Origin: Flavobacterium araucananum
GTDB lineage: Bacteria > Bacteroidota > Bacteroidia > Flavobacteriales > Flavobacteriaceae
Direction: 5' to 3'
NCBI RefSeq assembly: GCF_002222055.1
Contig: NZ_MUGS01000039.1
Coordinates: 54,092 to 118,091 of the forward strand
Length of the DNA stretch: 64,000 nt
Shown: positions 10,001 to 19,669 of the stretch, one piece after another
How positions within the stretch are numbered: the first letter of the stretch is position 1
Layout: each line of letters opens with the position of its first letter
The notes under the pieces: generated by a model
Database searches by the model: none
Told to the model about the DNA's origin: nothing
What the model saw: only the letters and a program-made list of their open reading frames with translations
Program-made: the position numbers and the translations under genes

Positions 10001-13000
10001 GTGATGTAAATAATGATAATCAGGAATTTGTAAATTTATATGAAGGACTTGTAAGCAGTGATTCAAATGCCGAAATTACTTTTTACGGAACGCTTGCTGC
10101 TGCCGAAACTGGAAATGAAACCTCACCATACTTTATATCGAATGCATTGGCATCAAATTATTTGGTAACGGTTTCTCCCGCTACCATTTATTTACGTGTA
10201 TTTGATAAACTTACTACGTGTTGGAAAATATTAAGTTTTACTATTACACTGGTTAAAACTCCGGTAATTAATAATACTATTATAAACAGTTGTGATTTTG
10301 GAGATGATGGCAAAGAAATTTTAACTGCCAGCTATATACAAGCACAACTTATTAATAACAATAAAGGTCTACCTGCATTGATGACCTATAAGTTTTATGA
10401 AACTGAGGCTGAAGCTATAGCTATAACCAAAGCTTCACTTACAACTTTTGAAGCAACTGCAACCAATTCTATTTGGGCTAATATTAAACAAAATGTCGGT
10501 GATTGTCCAATAATTATAGAATTGAAATTTAATTTGGTAAAACCTCCCGCATTAGAAACAAAACCTCTTGTTTATACTATTTGTAATAATAATACAGGAA
10601 ATGAAAACGGTGCAATTAGAGAAAATGTAATTCTAGATCAATACAGGAACGATATTCTGGGTTTTCCTACAACCGCGAATTATACATTTACCTATTATGA
10701 CAGCAATGAAAATGATGCAATTGCAGGAAATTACGAAACCTCTTCGGCCTATACTATAACTTCTTTTCCTAAAACTATCTGGGCGAGGGTGACTTATACT
10801 CCTACGGAATGTGTCTCTGTGAAACCGATTGTTTTTCAACAAACAACTTCTTTAGAAAATATAATTAAAGATTCTGAAATTATAGCCTGTTCAAGCGGAG
10901 AAATGTCAAAGGAAATTGATTTAAGAGATTATCCGCCACAAATGATAACGGCGTCAGCAAGCCTAAGTGACTTTTATATAAGTTATCACACTTCCCGCGC
11001 TAATGCCGTTAACAATATTATTATAACTTCGGATATCACACATTACAGTGCAACAACAGCAAGTAATATATGGATAAAATTCAGGTCTAAAGCAACAGAG
11101 TGTTATATCGTTAAAAAACTAAGTGTAATTATGTACAGTACACCCAAAGCTCAGGATATTTCATTGGACATTTGTGATGAAACTGATGGGAAACTAGATG
11201 GAAATTATGTTATTCCTGATTTGCATCTTTACAAAAATACAATCATCACTGGAGAACCCTATCTTGATAATTTATATGTTTATACCTATTATAAAAATCT
11301 AGCGGATGCAACTTCCGGAAATGAAAATACCGTTAATAATCTAAACTATACTTTTACAGATGCAGATCTAAAACCCGGTGTTTATCCTAATACCAATTTA
11401 CATCTTGTTTATGTACGAATTGATCGGCAGGACAATACCGGATGTTTTTCTGTGGTAAATATTAGTTTTCAAGTTAATAAAAAAGTTCCTGTGAACTCAA
11501 TCCAGCCAGAGATTTTAAAATGTGATGAATCAGACAATGATGGAAAAACAAATTTTGATTTAACTTCTTTACAAGACTAAATTTCTACAACCAACGGAGT
11601 TCAATTTAATTATTATGCAACCAAAGAAGAGGCACAATATAATACCAATAAAATAATAGACTTTGACAATTGGCAAAACCTTAATCCTTATGAACATATC
11701 GTATACGTTAGAGTTAATGCTTCAGGTTATTGTGATAATATTGCATCCATAAAACTAAAAATATATCCCTACATTCAAGCCAATGATTATACTAATCTAA
11801 ATATCTGTGAATTTGAATCAGACGGAAAAACAAAAAATACTTTAGATCTGCTGAATGAAGTTAAAAACATGACTTCTCAAATCAACAGCATTCCGGCATA
11901 TCCTAATTTGCTCGACGATCTGGAAATTCTTTTTTACACCAGTTTATCAGATGCGCAAGACCCAACACTCATCAATGCAATTCCAACAGCAGATTTACAC
12001 ACCTATATGATTCCGGTAGGAATAACCGAAATTTGGGTACGATTTCATAGTAAAAACAGCAATTGTTTCGAGATTAAAAAACTGACTTTAAAAAAACTGC
12101 GAGCTCCGGAAATTAAGACCGAAGTAATCCCGTTTAGATGTTCTACGGATAATGAGTTACTTGAAGCTGTTATAACCATTGTTCCATCAAAAACAAATGC
12201 ACAGCATAGTTACAGTTTTGATAATGGAGTTACTTTTTCTGCTTCAAAAAACACATTTACTGTTCATAACGAGCAAACCATAAAGTATGTAGTCATAGAT
12301 GATAATGGCTGTAGCACAGCGGGAACTATAGATATTCCGGGCTATAATCCGCCAACAGATATGGATATTGAGACAATACCAATGGAGTGTAATACGACAG
12401 ATGATTTCCCAACGATAACCGTAAAAAGTATAACGGGTCCGGCAACAGATACCGTTTATACCTATGAGATCATAAACCCTGTTGATGCTGCTCCAGCAAA
12501 TACTTCCGGTATCTTTTCAGGATTATTACCCAATATCTATCAAATTAAAGCTACCGATAATGTGACAAATTGTTATATAATAAAATCTGTTGAAGTGTTG
12601 GATAATAGAGTGGTGCTAAAACCTCAGGCAACTATCAAATATGACTGTGTAAATAATACAACAGTAAATTTTGTAACGATTACAGTTCATGAAACGAATA
12701 CAAATCCTTATGATTTAGATTATGCCCAGGATGGAAGTATTACATATCAACAAAGCAATGTCTTTGCAAATATTGCACCGGGTGTACATACTATTACAGT
12801 AAGACATACAGAGGGTTGTCAGGAAAGAACTTTACCTTTTACTATAGATGAAGTTAAACCCTTAACATTAATATTGACAGATGGCGGACTAAATGAAATT
12901 GTTGCCAAGGCCTCAGGCGCATATGGGCAATACAGATATTCTTTTAATGACGAATATTATGGCTTAGCAAATAATCTAATCGTATATAAATCCGGGATTT

Positions 13001-13332
13001 ACACCGTAAGTGCAACAGATAAATATGGATGTATAGCAACCGTTTCTAAATATTTTGAATACATTGATCTTTGCATTCCTAATCATTTTACTCCTAATGG
13101 CGACGGAATCAATGATGATTGGGGACCGGAATGTGCTGTAAATTATAAAAATCTGACGTTTACTGTTTTTGACCGATACAATCGTATAATTGGCAACTAT
13201 AAATTTGGTCAAAAATGGAACGGAAAATATAATAATACTGAATTACCAACTGGTGACTACTGGTATTTAATAAAATTAAACGATCCTAAGGATGACAGGG
13301 AATTTATTGGTCATTTTACTCTTTACAGATAG
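7090..13332 (+). pseudogene. Giant T9SS surface protein with type B (CHU_C / gliding-associated) sorting domain, interrupted by one in-frame stop
   Basis: One continuous reading frame of 2,081 codons runs from the ATG at 7090 to the stop at 13332, broken only by TAA at 11578-11580 after residue 1496. The 96 codons between that stop and the next Met (11869) are open and continue the same domain pattern, so this is one gene and not two. The order is: signal peptide (1 to about 24, ending FSQ); a head domain; a series of about ten modules each opening with a Cys-Asp / Asn-Asp-Gly motif such as CDENNDGKEIVNL; a Gly/Ser linker near residues 640-661; and a C-terminal domain beginning CIPNHFTPNGDGINDDWGPE, the CHU_C/type B T9SS signal. 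Intact, it would be exported and act as an adhesin-like surface protein. Stopping at TAA would remove the sorting domain. A single base change (CAA or AAA to TAA) would explain it; a sequencing error is possible. Confidence 0.85.
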
Positions 13333-13350
13333 GTAAAATTGTTGCATAAA

Positions 13351-13379
13351 AAAGACCCGATAAGTATCGGGTCTTTTTT
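13351..13379. terminator. Bidirectional intrinsic terminator
   Basis: GACCCGATAAGTATCGGGTC (13354-13373) is a near-perfect stem with A-run before and T-run after. It separates the plus-strand surface gene (stop 13332) from the convergent atpG (stop 13396) and should serve both. Confidence 0.9.
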
Positions 13380-13395
13380 GTATGTCTTGAATAAA

Positions 13396-14256
13396 TTATC
13401 CGTTCAAAGCTTCTGCTCCACCAACGATCTCAAGGATCTCATTGGTAATAGATGCCTGACGTGCTTTATTGTAAGTCAATTTTAATTGGTTTCTTAATTC
13501 AGTAGCGTTGTCAGTTGCTTTATGCATTGCTGTCATACGCGCTCCATGTTCTGAAGCAAATGAATCACGAATACCTTTGTACAATTGTGTTTTTAATGAT
13601 TTAGGAATCAAAGTCAATACAATTTCTTCTTTTGAAGGCTCGAAAATATAATCTCCACCAGAAACCGGTACATCAGTTTTAATGGGCGCTAATGGCAAAA
13701 ATTGTTCTGTCTGAACGATTTGTGTCGCAGCATTTTTAAACTGATTGTAGATCAATTCGATTCTGTCGTATTCTCCGGATAAAAATTTCTGAGTTAAGTT
13801 ATCTGCAATTCCAGCAACATTTTCGAAAGTCAAATGATCGAAAATTGCATTATGATGACCGTGAACTTTAAAAGTTTTACTTAATACGTCATTTCCTTTT
13901 TTACCAATTGGAAAAACATCAACTTGTTTTCCTGCGTAAAAAGCTGTACGATTTTTAACTTCCTTAATAACATTTGAATTGAATGCTCCACACAAACCTC
14001 TGTTTGAAGTTATAGCAACAAGCAATACTTTTTTTACTTCACGTTGTGTTGTGTAATCTCCTCCAACTTCACCATCAAGTGTAGCCGAAAGGTTTTGCAA
14101 CAACTCCGTTAATTTCTCGGCATAAGGACGCATTGCAGTGATTGCATCTTGTGCTTTCTTAAGCTTTGCAGCAGAAACCATTTTCATTGCCGATGTAATT
14201 TGCATCGTTGATGAAACGGAAGTAATTCTATTACGGATTTCCTTTAAATTTGCCAT
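13396..14256 (-). CDS. atpG: ATP synthase F1 subunit gamma
   Basis: 286 residues with the family's two coiled-coil ends: N-terminal MANLKEIRNRITSVSSTMQI, and a C-terminal helix with ASEHGARMTAMHKATDNA followed by the NQLKLTYNKARQASIT segment, the signature near the C-terminus that forms the rotor shaft inside the alpha3beta3 ring. It is the central stalk of F1 and couples c-ring rotation to catalysis. It is the last gene of the atp run, 90 bp after atpA, with a 17-bp inverted repeat in that gap and a terminator beyond. Length and motifs are normal. Confidence 0.97.
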   Translation of the reverse strand: MANLKEIRNRITSVSSTMQITSAMKMVSAAKLKKAQDAITAMRPYAEKLTELLQNLSATLDGEVGGDYTTQREVKKVLLVAITSNRGLCGAFNSNVIKEVKNRTAFYAGKQVDVFPIGKKGNDVLSKTFKVHGHHNAIFDHLTFENVAGIADNLTQKFLSGEYDRIELIYNQFKNAATQIVQTEQFLPLAPIKTDVPVSGGDYIFEPSKEEIVLTLIPKSLKTQLYKGIRDSFASEHGARMTAMHKATDNATELRNQLKLTYNKARQASITNEILEIVGGAEALNG

Positions 14257-14284
14257 CTATTAATTAGAAAATGTGACAATTTGA

Positions 14285-14333
14285 AAATTAGATAATTAGA
14301 ACGATGTTAAAACATTTTCTAATTATCTAATTT
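14285..14333. repeat. AT-rich perfect inverted repeat between atpA and atpG
   Basis: Arms 14285-14301 and 14317-14333 are exact 17-base complements (AAATTAGATAATTAGAA) with a 15-base loop. Placed inside an operon without a T-run, it may set mRNA stability for atpG relative to atpA, or be a dispersed intergenic repeat. It resembles the AT-rich hairpin at 3775-3806 in style but not in sequence. Confidence 0.65.
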
Positions 14334-14346
14334 ACTAATTCTCTTA

Positions 14347-15924
14347 TTAGTTATATTTTGCTGAAATTTCTTTTGCTGCTTTTTCAATAACATCAGTAAT
14401 GTTGTCATCTAATTTACCAGCTTTCAAAGCGTTAAGCGTATCTTTATGTTTACTGTTCAGGTAAGCTAAGAAATCAGCTTCAAACTCTTTTACTTTATTT
14501 ACAGGAACGTTTCTTAATAAGTTTTTAGAACCAGCGTAAATAATAGCAACTTGATTTTCTACAGTATAAGGATCGTTCAAACCTTGTTTCAGGATCTCAA
14601 CGTTTCTTCTTCCTTTTTCAATTACGTTTAAAGTAACAGAATCTAAGTCAGAACCAAATTTAGCAAAAGCTTCTAATTCACGGAATTGAGCTTGATCTAA
14701 TTTTAAAGTTCCAGAAACTTTTTTCATTGATTTAATCTGAGCATTACCTCCAACACGAGATACAGAGATACCTACGTTAATAGCAGGACGAACTCCTGAG
14801 TTGAACAAATCTCCGTCAAGGAAAATCTGACCATCTGTAATCGAAATTACGTTTGTTGGGATATAGGCAGAAACGTCACCAGCCTGAGTTTCGATAATTG
14901 GTAAAGCAGTCAATGAACCACCACCTTTTACGATAGACTTGATAGAATCTGGTAAATCATTCATGTTTTTAGCAATTCCGTCATCTGCAATTACTTTACA
15001 AGCACGTTCTAATAAACGAGAGTGTAGGTAAAAAACGTCTCCAGGATATGCTTCACGTCCCGGTGGTCTTCTTAATAAAAGAGAAACCTCACGGTAAGCA
15101 ACAGCTTGTTTAGATAAATCATCATAAACAATTAAAGCTGGACGACCTGAATCTCTAAAATACTCACCAATTGCAGCACCTGCAAAAGGAGCATAAACTT
15201 GCATTGGAGCCGGATCAGAAGCATTAGCTGCAACAATAACTGTATAAGCCATTGCACCTTTTTCTTCTAACATTTTAGCAATTCCTGCTACAGTTGAAGC
15301 TTTTTGCCCAATTGCAACATATATACAGAATACAGGTTTTCCTGCATCGTAAAATTCTTTTTGATTTAAGATTGTATCGATACAAACAGTTGATTTACCT
15401 GTCTGACGGTCACCAATTACAAGCTCACGTTGTCCACGACCAACCGGGATCATAGCATCTACTGCTTTTACTCCTGTTTGTAATGGCTCAGTTACTGGCT
15501 GACGGAAGATAACACCAGGTGCTTTTCTTTCTAAAGGCATTTCGTATAAGTCTCCACCAATTGGTCCTTTTCCATCAATTGGAAAACCAAGAGTGTTTAC
15601 TACACGACCTACCATTTGCTCACCTACTTTAAGAGATGCAATACGTTGTGTTCTTTTTGCTGTTGATCCTTCTTTGATTCCTGTTGATGGTCCTAAAAGT
15701 ACCACACCAACATTGTCTTCTTCAAGGTTCAATACAATAGCTTCAAGTCCGTTATCAAATTCAACTAACTCACCGTATTGTACATTCGATAACCCGTAAA
15801 TACGAGCAATACCGTCTCCAACTTGAAGTACTGTTCCTACTTCTTCTAGCGTAGCACCAGATTCAAAACCTTCTACTTGCTTTCTTAATATTGCTGAAAT
15901 TTCAGCAGGTTTGATTTCCGCCAT
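14347..15924 (-). CDS. atpA: ATP synthase F1 subunit alpha
   Basis: 525 residues. Walker A is GDRQTGKS at 171-178, in the normal context for alpha subunits; the Walker B region is ALIVYDDLSKQA. The N-terminal beta-barrel, central nucleotide-binding domain and C-terminal helical domain (GRRNVEILKQGLNDPYTVE) are all present. It forms the non-catalytic half of the alpha3beta3 head. It sits between atpH (38 bp upstream) and atpG. The partner beta subunit gene (atpD) is not in this window, so the head must be built from two loci. Confidence 0.98.
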   Translation of the reverse strand: MAEIKPAEISAILRKQVEGFESGATLEEVGTVLQVGDGIARIYGLSNVQYGELVEFDNGLEAIVLNLEEDNVGVVLLGPSTGIKEGSTAKRTQRIASLKVGEQMVGRVVNTLGFPIDGKGPIGGDLYEMPLERKAPGVIFRQPVTEPLQTGVKAVDAMIPVGRGQRELVIGDRQTGKSTVCIDTILNQKEFYDAGKPVFCIYVAIGQKASTVAGIAKMLEEKGAMAYTVIVAANASDPAPMQVYAPFAGAAIGEYFRDSGRPALIVYDDLSKQAVAYREVSLLLRRPPGREAYPGDVFYLHSRLLERACKVIADDGIAKNMNDLPDSIKSIVKGGGSLTALPIIETQAGDVSAYIPTNVISITDGQIFLDGDLFNSGVRPAINVGISVSRVGGNAQIKSMKKVSGTLKLDQAQFRELEAFAKFGSDLDSVTLNVIEKGRRNVEILKQGLNDPYTVENQVAIIYAGSKNLLRNVPVNKVKEFEADFLAYLNSKHKDTLNALKAGKLDDNITDVIEKAAKEISAKYN

Positions 15925-15962
15925 CTTAATTTATAATTTAGACACTTTTATGTGTGATAAAA

Positions 15963-16496
15963 CTAATTACTTAACTCTCTTTTTAATACCTGCAATCTGT
16001 TTGCAACAGATGCATTGTATTGTTGATCACCTATTCTTAAAATAAATCCTCCAATAATTGATGGATCTACGATATTTTCTATTGTTATTTTTTTATCTGA
16101 TAAGGTAGCTACTTTTGCCAAAACTTTAGCTTCTAAAGCGGCATCCATAGCGATTGCTGTTGTAACTTTTGCTACTTCAACTCCATTGCTCTCATCAAAT
16201 AATTTTTTATATTCTAAAGCAATTGCTTCCAGAATTTCGAATCTTTTGTTTTCAAATAATAAATGAAACAAACCTTTGGTTACGCCATTTACATCTGCAA
16301 AAACTTCTAAAAGAGCACTTTCTTTAACTTCAACTTTTGTTGTTGGGTTTTGAATAAAGGTACTCAATTCTTCATTTGATTCAATTGCCGTAGCAATTGA
16401 CTTCATATCGTTACTAACTGCTTCGGCAACACCTTTAGAGTTTGCTAAGTCCAGAATTGCTTTTGCATAACGAATTGCTGCTCTTGTACTTGCCAT
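15963..16496 (-). CDS. atpH: ATP synthase F1 subunit delta (OSCP)
   Basis: 177 residues, normal for the delta/OSCP family. N-terminal helical bundle (STRAAIRYAKAILDLANSKG), and C-terminal region with ENIVDPSIIGGFILRIGDQQ followed by YNASVANRLQVLKREL, the family's most conserved stretch. It ties the top of the alpha3beta3 head to the b-subunit stalk. It starts 4 bp after the atpF stop codon, consistent with cotranscription and coupled translation. Nothing is unusual. Confidence 0.96.
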   Translation of the reverse strand: MASTRAAIRYAKAILDLANSKGVAEAVSNDMKSIATAIESNEELSTFIQNPTTKVEVKESALLEVFADVNGVTKGLFHLLFENKRFEILEAIALEYKKLFDESNGVEVAKVTTAIAMDAALEAKVLAKVATLSDKKITIENIVDPSIIGGFILRIGDQQYNASVANRLQVLKRELSN

Positions 16497-16500
16497 AATC

Positions 16501-17001
16501 TTAGTTTAACTTTACGTCACCTAACATTTTCTCTACTAATTTAGTTTGAGATTCTTTGTTAGATAATTCTTCTTTCAATAATTTTTCAGCAATGCTCAAT
16601 GATAAAGTTGAAACTTGTAATTTCAATTCAGCCATAGCAGCATTTTTTTCACTTTCGATAGCCGCTTTTGCTTGTGCGATCATTTTTTGACCTTGCTCTT
16701 GTGCTTCGTTTTTAGAATCAGCAATCAGTTTCTCTTTCATTTCACGAGCTTCTTTAAGCATCGCGTCACGTTCTGCACGAGCTTCATTCAAAATTCTTTG
16801 ATTATCAGCTTGCAAATTTTCCATTTCTCTCTTTGCGTTTTCAGCAGAAAGTAATGCGTTTTTAATACCTTCTTCTCTTGCAGTAATAGATTCCATAATT
16901 GGTTTCCAGGCAAATTTTACTAAAAGCAAAATTAAAACCAACAAGATTAAAGCTTGCCAAAAGAATAAACCGAATGAAAAATCGTTAATTAACTTATCCA
17001 T
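16501..17001 (-). CDS. atpF: ATP synthase F0 subunit b
   Basis: 166 residues with one membrane segment near residues 10-30 (FGLFFWQALILLVLILLLVK), then a long charged coiled coil (ARAERDAMLKEAREMKEKLI and onward). This is the outer stalk that holds F1 still against the membrane part. It lies between atpE (89 bp upstream) and atpH (4 bp downstream). A single b gene, without a b' paralog, fits a homodimeric stalk. Confidence 0.96.
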   Translation of the reverse strand: MDKLINDFSFGLFFWQALILLVLILLLVKFAWKPIMESITAREEGIKNALLSAENAKREMENLQADNQRILNEARAERDAMLKEAREMKEKLIADSKNEAQEQGQKMIAQAKAAIESEKNAAMAELKLQVSTLSLSIAEKLLKEELSNKESQTKLVEKMLGDVKLN

Positions 17002-17090
17002 TTTATAACTATATTAAATATTTAATTTCTTTTTTTAAAAGTAACAACACCTTTAACCAACCGTTAAAGATGTTGTTATTTCTTTCTTTA

Positions 17091-17288
17091 TTATTTTCCT
17101 AAGATTAAAGCAGCAAATGCTAAACCTTCTAATAAAGCCGCGATAATAATCATCGCAGTTTGAATTTTACCAGCAGCTTCTGGCTGACGAGCAATAGCGT
17201 CCATAGCAGATCCACCGATTTTACCTAAACCTAAACCTGCACCGATTACTACTAATCCAGCACCTACTAAAGTTGGAATTGTTCCCAT
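17091..17288 (-). CDS. atpE: ATP synthase F0 subunit c
   Basis: A 65-residue proteolipid hairpin: helix 1 is glycine-rich (VVIGAGLGLGKIGGSAMDAI), the polar loop carries ARQP (33-36), and helix 2 carries the ion-carrying Glu54 in AALLEGLAF. Gly, not Ser or Thr, follows the Glu, which argues for proton rather than sodium coupling (inference from known motif rules). Gene order atpB-atpE-atpF is classical. The short length is normal. Confidence 0.97.
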   Translation of the reverse strand: MGTIPTLVGAGLVVIGAGLGLGKIGGSAMDAIARQPEAAGKIQTAMIIIAALLEGLAFAALILGK

Positions 17289-17322
17289 AACTATTTATAT
17301 ATATAAAATTAAACTTCTAAAA

Positions 17323-18492
17323 TTAGATAATTACATTCTCATCAGCGTGGTGATGATCATGTTCCTGAACAGCCATACCAATAAACAATGATGATAACAT
17401 TGTGAAAATGAAGGCCTGTAAAAATGCAACTAAAACTTCGATAACCGAAATAAATAATGTTAATCCTAAAGAGATTGGCAAATCTGCAGCTAAATTTTTA
17501 CCTACAAAGATCATTGCGATCAAACTCATAATTACTACGTGACCTGCAGTAATATTTGCATACAAACGAATTAATAATGCAAATGGTTTTGTTAGTGTTC
17601 CTAAGATTTCTATTGGAGCTAAAATAATTTTCATTGGCACAGGAACTCCCGGCATCCAGAAAATGTGTCCCCAATAATCTTTGTTTGCACTAAATTGAGT
17701 AATCAGGAAAGTAAATGCAGCTAAACAAACTGTAATAGCAATGTTTCCTGTAACATTAATTCCTAGTGGAGTCATACCTAATAAGTTTAACAACCACACA
17801 AAGAAAAATACGGTTAACAGGTAACCCATATATTTTCTGTATTTTTTTTCACCAATATTTGGAATGGCGATTTCGTCTCTGATAAAAATAATTAGCGGTT
17901 CTAATACTCTTCCAAATCCAGTTGGGATTGGTCCTTTTTTATATGATCTCGCTAATCCGGTAAACATTATAAATAATAATATTGACACAAAAAGCATTGA
18001 CACTACATTTTTTGTAATAGAGAAATCTAATGGCTGTGGATTTTCAGGATGTCCGTGCTCATTAAATTCAATTGTTCCGGCAGCATCTGTTTTGTAAATT
18101 TTACCGTGAACTAATTTGTAGAAGTTTCCATCAACTTCTGCAACTTCTTCACCATGGTGCAATTTTGAAGAAGAGAAAATTTTCAAACCTCCGTCAATAA
18201 GAATTACAGGTAATGGAAAACCATAATGTTTATTTTCTTTTTCGTCTGAAAAGAAAACAAAATCATGAGAATCTTGTAAGTGATGATCAATAAAAGCATC
18301 TATTTTTGCTTTTGGATCCAGAGCTTCATGCTCCCCTTCTACAGGAGCGTTATGTGAAATTACTTTCTCTTCATGAGCAGCCTGAGTCTGTACATGCGTT
18401 GAGTCATTCTCTGAATTTGCAAAACTCATTACTGGAGAACAAGCTACTAAAGCTGCAAGAATAAATTTGAGCGGTTTGTTTGAAATCACCAT
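17323..18492 (-). CDS. atpB: ATP synthase F0 subunit a (with N-terminal extension)
   Basis: 389 residues, longer than the roughly 270 of E. coli subunit a. The first about 25 residues look like a signal sequence (PLKFILAALVACSPVMSFA), followed by a soluble extension to about 150 that is charged and His-containing. Then come the usual membrane helices. The essential Arg is in LLIRLYANITAGHV, the helix that faces the c ring. The C-terminus is His-rich (EHDHHHADE). Long N-terminal regions in AtpB are common in Bacteroidota, so this is probably a lineage trait. It starts 119 bp after the small membrane gene and leads the F0 part of the operon. Confidence 0.96.
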   Translation of the reverse strand: MVISNKPLKFILAALVACSPVMSFANSENDSTHVQTQAAHEEKVISHNAPVEGEHEALDPKAKIDAFIDHHLQDSHDFVFFSDEKENKHYGFPLPVILIDGGLKIFSSSKLHHGEEVAEVDGNFYKLVHGKIYKTDAAGTIEFNEHGHPENPQPLDFSITKNVVSMLFVSILLFIMFTGLARSYKKGPIPTGFGRVLEPLIIFIRDEIAIPNIGEKKYRKYMGYLLTVFFFVWLLNLLGMTPLGINVTGNIAITVCLAAFTFLITQFSANKDYWGHIFWMPGVPVPMKIILAPIEILGTLTKPFALLIRLYANITAGHVVIMSLIAMIFVGKNLAADLPISLGLTLFISVIEVLVAFLQAFIFTMLSSLFIGMAVQEHDHHHADENVII

Positions 18493-18611
18493 ATCTGTTA
18501 AAAATCTTATTTTTTTACGTTTCTAAAATTTGGTGCAAAGGTACATTTTTTATTAATATTCAAAAGGATATGAAAAATTATTTTTGAACCTTGTTTTACA
18601 GAATCCTTATT

Positions 18612-19004
18612 TTAACGCTTTTCATTTAATAATCGGATAGTTAAAAGCGTCTCAAATAACAAAAACAAAATAAATGTTACAAAAAAATTGATTTTTTCAA
18701 CTAGTACCTCTCCCGATTTGTTTTCTAAAATAGGCCTTAAAATTAAATATCCCAATAACATTTGAGTAAAAGTCCCGAATAGGAAAGCCATTCCCACAAT
18801 TTCGAAATTTTTCTTTTTTACTATTAATAATATAAGGTATAACAATGCTGATATTCCGAAAAAAATCAAATATAAAAATTCTATACTATAATAAAAGTTC
18901 TGAGCATTTATCTCTAAAACGATAAACGTTGCTTTGTGCAAAACATAAGCTGCCAAAGCAAAGAAAAATAAATGCAGAATTGGTTTGTAATTTTTTAAAA
19001 GCAT
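18612..19004 (-). CDS. Small four-helix membrane protein (DUF6168-like) in the ATP synthase operon
   Basis: 130 residues from the ATG at 19002-19004 (MLLKNYKPILHLFFFALAAY); the longer frame from 19034 adds ten residues of unlikely coding sequence. Four hydrophobic segments are visible. It lies between atpZ and atpB, where flavobacteria usually carry a DUF6168 protein, and it may help assemble F0 as AtpI-type proteins do. That role is inferred from position only; no functional motif is visible. Confidence 0.7.
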   Translation of the reverse strand: MLLKNYKPILHLFFFALAAYVLHKATFIVLEINAQNFYYSIEFLYLIFFGISALLYLILLIVKKKNFEIVGMAFLFGTFTQMLLGYLILRPILENKSGEVLVEKINFFVTFILFLLFETLLTIRLLNEKR

Positions 19005-19061
19005 TTCAACTATTTTTTTGCAAAGATGCAACATTTATTTAAAGCTGCTTTAAAACATAAA

Positions 19062-19289
19062 TTACTTTGTTTTATTGATTTCGTTAACCTGACGTATCAC
19101 ATTATATAAGGCAAGTGCAACACCTGCCATTACAAAAATAGTATTGTAATATACTTTTGGGCTTGGATGATTTTCATCCAGCCAGGTACCGAAATAGGAA
19201 AACAAAAAAATAATAATTCCCATTTGAACAGGAATGTTAATAAGTGGCAACCATTTATTCCTTCTGTTTTTGTTCGGCTCCTTTTCCAT
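19062..19289 (-). CDS. AtpZ/AtpI family F0F1 assembly protein
   Basis: 75 residues with two membrane helices: IPVQMGIIIFLFSYFGTWLD, then VYYNTIFVMAGVALALYNVI. The GTWLD turn between them is typical of AtpZ/AtpI proteins, which sit upstream of atp operons and help with c-ring assembly or cation uptake. Its start ATG (19287-19289) lies inside the end of the bactofilin gene; the two overlap by 35 bp in different frames, so translation is likely coupled. Confidence 0.85.
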   Translation of the reverse strand: MEKEPNKNRRNKWLPLINIPVQMGIIIFLFSYFGTWLDENHPSPKVYYNTIFVMAGVALALYNVIRQVNEINKTK

Positions 19290-19665
19290 CTTTTAGAATT
19301 ACTTCTTTATTATTTGTAAGCATTGTACAGGTAGCTGTAAAATCGGCTCCTGGTTCTATAGACAGTTTTCCAACGGCAACTTCTCCATGAATCTTTGCGG
19401 TTGCTTTTATGTTCAGTATTTCTAAAACCTTTATTTTGCCCTGAAACTCTCCTTCGATATCTGCATTATTGCAAACAATTTCGCCTTTTACAATACCGGA
19501 TACTCCTATAACTAGTTTTCCTTGTGAGGTAAAGTTACCTATCAATTCGCCATCTAATCTAAAATCAGCTTTAGAAACAATGTCACCTATAATCGATGTT
19601 CCTTCAACAATTCTATTGGTTTTTCCTAGAAGATCTGTTCCTGGTTTTTTTACTTTATCAAACAT
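19255..19665 (-). CDS. Bactofilin (polymer-forming cytoskeletal protein)
   Basis: 136 residues from the ATG at 19663-19665 (MFDKVKKPGTDLLGKTNRIV); a longer frame from 19701 overlaps the sprE stop and is unlikely. The core is a run of short beta-helix rungs with regular Ile/Val/Gly spacing (FRLDGELIGNFTSQGKLVIG, then VSGIVKGEIVCNNADIEGEF), which is the DUF583/bactofilin fold. Bactofilins polymerise without nucleotide and organise envelope processes. The gene starts 4 bp after the sprE stop and overlaps atpZ, so it sits tightly between a T9SS gene and the ATP synthase genes. Confidence 0.85.
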   Translation of the reverse strand: MFDKVKKPGTDLLGKTNRIVEGTSIIGDIVSKADFRLDGELIGNFTSQGKLVIGVSGIVKGEIVCNNADIEGEFQGKIKVLEILNIKATAKIHGEVAVGKLSIEPGADFTATCTMLTNNKEVILKDGKGAEQKQKE

Positions 19666-19669
19666 GTCA

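Noticed and set aside
11869..13332. Treating the 3' part of the surface gene as a separate 487-residue gene
   Set aside because: It has no signal peptide, its Met is internal to a continuous open frame, and the 96 codons upstream continue the same repeat pattern.
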